Below are positions 61,262-64,000 of a DNA stretch of 64,000 nucleotides, in pieces. The notes beneath the pieces were generated by a model. The model had not been told where the DNA came from. It saw nothing but the letters and a program-made list of their open reading frames with translations, and ran no database searches. Origin of the DNA: Impatiens glandulifera (taxonomy: Eukaryota > Streptophyta > Magnoliopsida > Ericales > Balsaminaceae); contig NC_061865.1 in NCBI RefSeq assembly GCF_907164915.1, forward strand, positions 54,642,587 to 54,706,586, in the 5' to 3' direction. The position numbers were made by a program, and so were the translations under genes. Position 1 is the stretch's first letter, and each line of letters opens with the position of its first letter.

Positions 61262-61501
61262 ATGGCAATTTCACAAATAAGATCTTCTTTCTTCATTCTT
61301 TGTCTATTGTGCATTTGTGTTGGTTCAGTGTACAGCATAACAGAGTATGGTGAAAAAGATGTAGCCATAGGGTTGTGTGATACCGTCCAGAACTGCTTTC
61401 AAACTTGCTTGAACAAGGGGTTTACAAAGGGTGGAAGATGTCATGTCAGGAGTATCACCCATCCCTTCCCTATTATATCGTGTGATTGTATTTCTAACTA
61501 A
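61262..61501 (+). CDS. Secreted six-cysteine defensin-like peptide, 61-kb copy
   Basis: A 79-residue precursor starts at ATG 61262, 80 bp after TATAAATA (61182-61189). The protein is identical to copy 3 and the 49-kb copy. In the coding DNA I see one silent difference from copy 3 (CTT for CTC in the signal peptide). It has a signal peptide, then six cysteines in C-X5-C-X3-C-X10-C-X13-C-X1-C with KGGRC and CDC. It is the last A unit. Its downstream flank keeps the array pattern to about 61975 and then breaks into unrelated DNA. Confidence 0.85.
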   Translation: MAISQIRSSFFILCLLCICVGSVYSITEYGEKDVAIGLCDTVQNCFQTCLNKGFTKGGRCHVRSITHPFPIISCDCISN

Positions 61502-61975
61502 TTGCTCGAGTCTTTCTTTATTGAAAGTTTACTTCAATACGAGAAAATAATCGATCATTTGCTTAATTAATTTTAATAATTGGGTCCTCAAAAATTTCAA
61601 TATAAACCCGACATAAGAGGATATCCTCATCTATTTATTAATAATGTTTGTTTTAATATAATATGTTTGTTTATTTAAATGCATTATTATTATTATTTTG
61701 TTGTGTATGAATTATTAATATATATAATGAATTTTATCTTAATTTTATTAAATGAACGAGAAAAGATTGGGATTAAATATGTAATATTGATAAATATATA
61801 GATAATATTAATAAGGTTAAATGGTTAGTGTAAAAAATAAATATTTTAAAAATATTCTTTTAAGTTTGGAAATAATTTTTGGGTTGTAGATGAATTACTG
61901 TTTAATATGACGTTTACTGCATTTTGGGTTTGGGAATGAATATTTGGGTTGAAGATAGTCTTATTGGTCATGTCT

Positions 61976-62340
61976 TTCTTCGTGGAGGCATATGCAAGGG
62001 GGTAGCGCTATATTTCCTTTCTTCAAAGTGTGCAGGTTGAACTTCAATCTGATTTTTGACACTGTAAAAACAGACGTGGAAGTGATTAATCACTTGATTG
62101 GGCTATTGGAGGAGTATATTTCCACTACTCTTATGTATGTGGACGGTGGTGAATGTTCTAATTCAGAAAGTTCTGTAATTCCTTCCCCTCGAACCGATCT
62201 TAATCATGTCGACGAGAACGAGCCATTGGATTTCATTGAAGAAATTGTTAGAAAAAATTAGATCTGTATGGATACGATAGGAAAAATAAAGTTCCACAAA
62301 CGATTGTAACTAAATGAACATGTATGAAAACTTATCGAGA
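61976..62340. other. Non-array sequence after the array end
   Basis: This begins in the middle of what would be the downstream block (after CTTATTGGTCATG). An open frame at 61992-62261 (89 codons, with a polar acidic end) has balanced composition but no domain I recognise. It could be an exon of an unknown gene or element. I cannot decide. Confidence 0.4.
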
Positions 62341-62866
62341 TAAAGTTGAGGCGTGCTGGGCACTGTCCTTAGAAAGATTTCGCCTCCTTGAGTAGATTAC
62401 TCGTTGCGGTAGGATGTTAGTGACGCTCCCTTTCAGGATTCAACAACTCTTCCCGTTAATGCCGCAATTTGCTTAACGAGGCTCAGAGTATAATAGCTTT
62501 GCATGCTCTCGAGAATGTGAATTGTTCTTTTTGAAAAAGTATATCTGTAATCTTTTTCTACCTCTAGTATATATAGATATATAAAAATATACTGACAAAA
62601 CGTTTTCAATAATTGATCATAATCATTGCAGATCAATCACACAAATTAAGAGATTAGTAACGGTAATTAAATATCTTAATTGATCACAATTAATTCAAAA
62701 TCAATCCCACAAATTAAGAGACTAGTAACGGTAATTGAAGATTTGATTTTGGCTGTTAATATACGTAAATCTTTAATTTGAACGTTGCAAATTAATTTCA
62801 TAATTTAAAAGATGATTAAATTAAAATAATAATTTAGAAATAACTATTATTAATATTTATTCAACA
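62341..62866 (-). repeat. Probable 3' LTR of a Ty1/copia element
   Basis: On the minus strand a purine-rich ATGTGGGGAT is followed at 62866 by TGTTGAATAAAT, the usual polypurine tract and LTR start of plant copia elements. A TATA-like run (near 62565-62590) fits U3. The far end is not certain because no second LTR is in the window to compare. A 36-bp segment with GAGA-TAGTAACGGTAATT is duplicated (about 62634-62669 and 62702-62737). Confidence 0.5.
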
Positions 62867-63408
62867 ATCCCCACATATTTCAAAATTATTTAAAAAAACA
62901 TTTTTCTCGAGAGCACAAAAAATTAATGCATCAGTACTAGTGTTTTTTGGACTATGAACTAGTACTTAGAAAAAATAAGTAAAGACTCACAGAAATGTCG
63001 GTGAGATTAGAACCTCTATGAACCTCATTTCAGACGTGAATTAGTGAACTTATTTGTCACATTAATTTCTCTTCCAAAGTTATCCGTCGCGGTGTGACAC
63101 ATTTTGGTCTTGCGTCGATCCTGCATTTCGTGAGAGCTCTAGAAATGCTGTCTAACTTTCATAGAAGCGGCCCCACCTCTATTCTCACATAGGTGAAATC
63201 TATCAAGTGTGTATTGTAGTTAAACACACCACTCACGCATGAGCTATAGATTCATTAAGAGTTTAGACTCATCCTCTTCCACTACAGTACTCACTATCCT
63301 ACACCATAGGGATTGGTTGCTCATAAATATTTGGGATAGTGTCTCACAAACTGACAAATGACTTGTTCTTACCTATATGAACCTACAATACGTGAGATAA
63401 TTCACGTA
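62867..63408 (-). other. Copia element region between pol and 3' LTR
   Basis: Non-coding on the minus strand, ending in the polypurine tract at about 62867-62876. It is typical of the post-RNase H stretch of plant copia elements. No gene seen. Confidence 0.5.
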
Positions 63409-64000
63409 TTAGGTTGGGTTACTATCATTCTCAGTTTCGTTTGTAGACATTAATCCCATCCCCCTCGATGTATTTCTCACTAGCCTCGAGCTTAGTGGTT
63501 TGGTCAGAGGATCCGCCAAATTCATCTCTGACCTTACAAAGTTTAGTAATATAACTCCATGTTTAATTAGTTGTTTCACTAAACAATGTTGCACCCGCAT
63601 GTTTCGATTTTTTCCATTATAATTATCATTATTGGCTCTACCAATGCTGCTTTGCAATCACAATGTATCGATATAGAAGGCATGGGCTTTTTCCATAAAG
63701 GGATATCTACTAAGAGATTTCTAAGCCACTTAGCCTCAATAACTGCCAAATCGAGAGTAATAAACTCTGACTCCATTGTAGAACGTGCTATACAGGTCTA
63801 CTTTGTTGATTTCCAAGAGACAACACCTTTTCCTATAGTAAATATGAATCCACTTGTAGACTTGATCTCATCTGAATCAGAAATCCAGTTAACATCACAA
63901 TAACCCTCAAGTACGGCTGGAAAATCACAATAGTATATACCAAAATCAATAATTCCACATAAATATCTTAAAATTATATTCAGTGCAATCCAATGATCTT
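63409..64000 (-). pseudogene. Ty1/copia pol remnant: end of reverse transcriptase and RNase H
   Basis: Read on the minus strand from the window edge: [15 protein letters not shown] (end of reverse transcriptase), [20 protein letters not shown] then [19 protein letters not shown], an in-frame TAG (63798-63800), STMESEFITLDLAVIEAKWL, then a frameshift near 63650 after CDCKAALVE, and NYNGKNRNMRVQHCLVKQL to FVRSEMNLADPLTKPL and SRGMGLM. This is the RNase H domain of a plant copia polyprotein. Stop and frameshift show it is dead. The rest of the element lies beyond the window. Confidence 0.88.

Larger units (their letters stand above)
27183..61975. repeat. 35-kb tandem array of alternating A (defensin-like gene) and B half-units
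   Basis: Recurrent blocks appear in a fixed order: a spacer block containing AATGTATTAGTTTTT and AGAGACTA..GATGTCACA, a (TA)n tract, a hairpin MITE, a 300-380 bp upstream block (CACACAATTTCAA, ATATTTATAATCTTACTTTTTCTAT), then either a peptide gene (A) or a decayed antisense ORF (B), then a shared downstream block (TTTCTCTATTGAAAG, AATTCCAATAATTGGG, CCGACATAAGAGGATATCC). A sites: 28944, 30872, 35587, 40514/53348, 49533, 43527, 55270, 61262. B sites: 33640, 38590, 45530, 51430, 53590, 59300. Everything between about 40595 and 53341 is reversed. The downstream block of the last A unit ends at about 61975. Confidence 0.85.

Noticed and set aside
27183..61975. CRISPR-like or prokaryotic system explanation for the repeats
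   Set aside because: Repeat units are kilobases long, contain plant-type promoters and MITEs, and have no regular short spacers.
63586..63903. 105-codon plus-strand frame at the window end
   Set aside because: It is the antisense shadow of the copia RNase H on the minus strand.

Overview
This window comes from a flowering plant, most likely a eudicot. The DNA is AT-rich, the genes have GT-AG introns, a Nup188-type nucleoporin, a plant-type cyclophilin and a plant NIPA-family magnesium transporter are present, and much of the rest is retrotransposons, MITEs and (TA)n microsatellites. I cannot name the species. No tRNA, rRNA or CRISPR was seen.

Layout. 1-11157: the 3' two thirds or so of a NUP188-like nucleoporin gene (15 exons in view, plus strand), with nested MITE-like inserts in one intron. 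12789-13304: an intronless cytosolic cyclophilin with a clear TATA box and a G-box. 15250-19032: a young LTR retrotransposon with two 730-bp LTRs (6 differences). It codes for Gag and protease only, and its LTR carries a diverged copy of the element's own 3' internal region, polypurine tract and an inner LTR start. 19187-19640: a MITE with long inverted repeats and a core of GTTGCGT-N-ACGCAAC palindromes. 22012-25193: a complete nine-exon NIPA-type Mg2+ transporter gene. 26103-27182: more MITEs and (TA)n.

About 27183-61975 is the most unusual part: a 35-kb tandem array of two alternating half-units. Type A carries a small secreted six-cysteine defensin-like peptide gene (five intact copies apart from one with a damaged TATA box, one split in two, one deleted leaving its promoter). 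Type B has the same upstream and downstream flanks but holds, in the gene's place, an antisense decayed ORF that looks like a Myb/SANT-type Harbinger-associated protein. Almost every half-unit has a ~0.5-0.8 kb hairpin-forming MITE about 300-380 bp upstream of the gene. The array contains a 12.75-kb inversion whose two breakpoints (about 40594 and 53348) are both visible. One lies inside a peptide gene, and undoing the inversion on paper restores a strict A-B-A-B order. Later inserts in the array include a captured fragment of an ABCG transporter gene (47722-48676) and a second foldback element sitting inside a (TA)n tract (57259-58219).

62340-64000: minus-strand remains of a Ty1/copia element (3' LTR, polypurine tract, end of RT and RNase H with a stop and a frameshift) running off the window.

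The three single-copy genes (nucleoporin, cyclophilin, transporter) are ordinary housekeeping genes and show no functional link. The peptide array is the rapidly evolving part.
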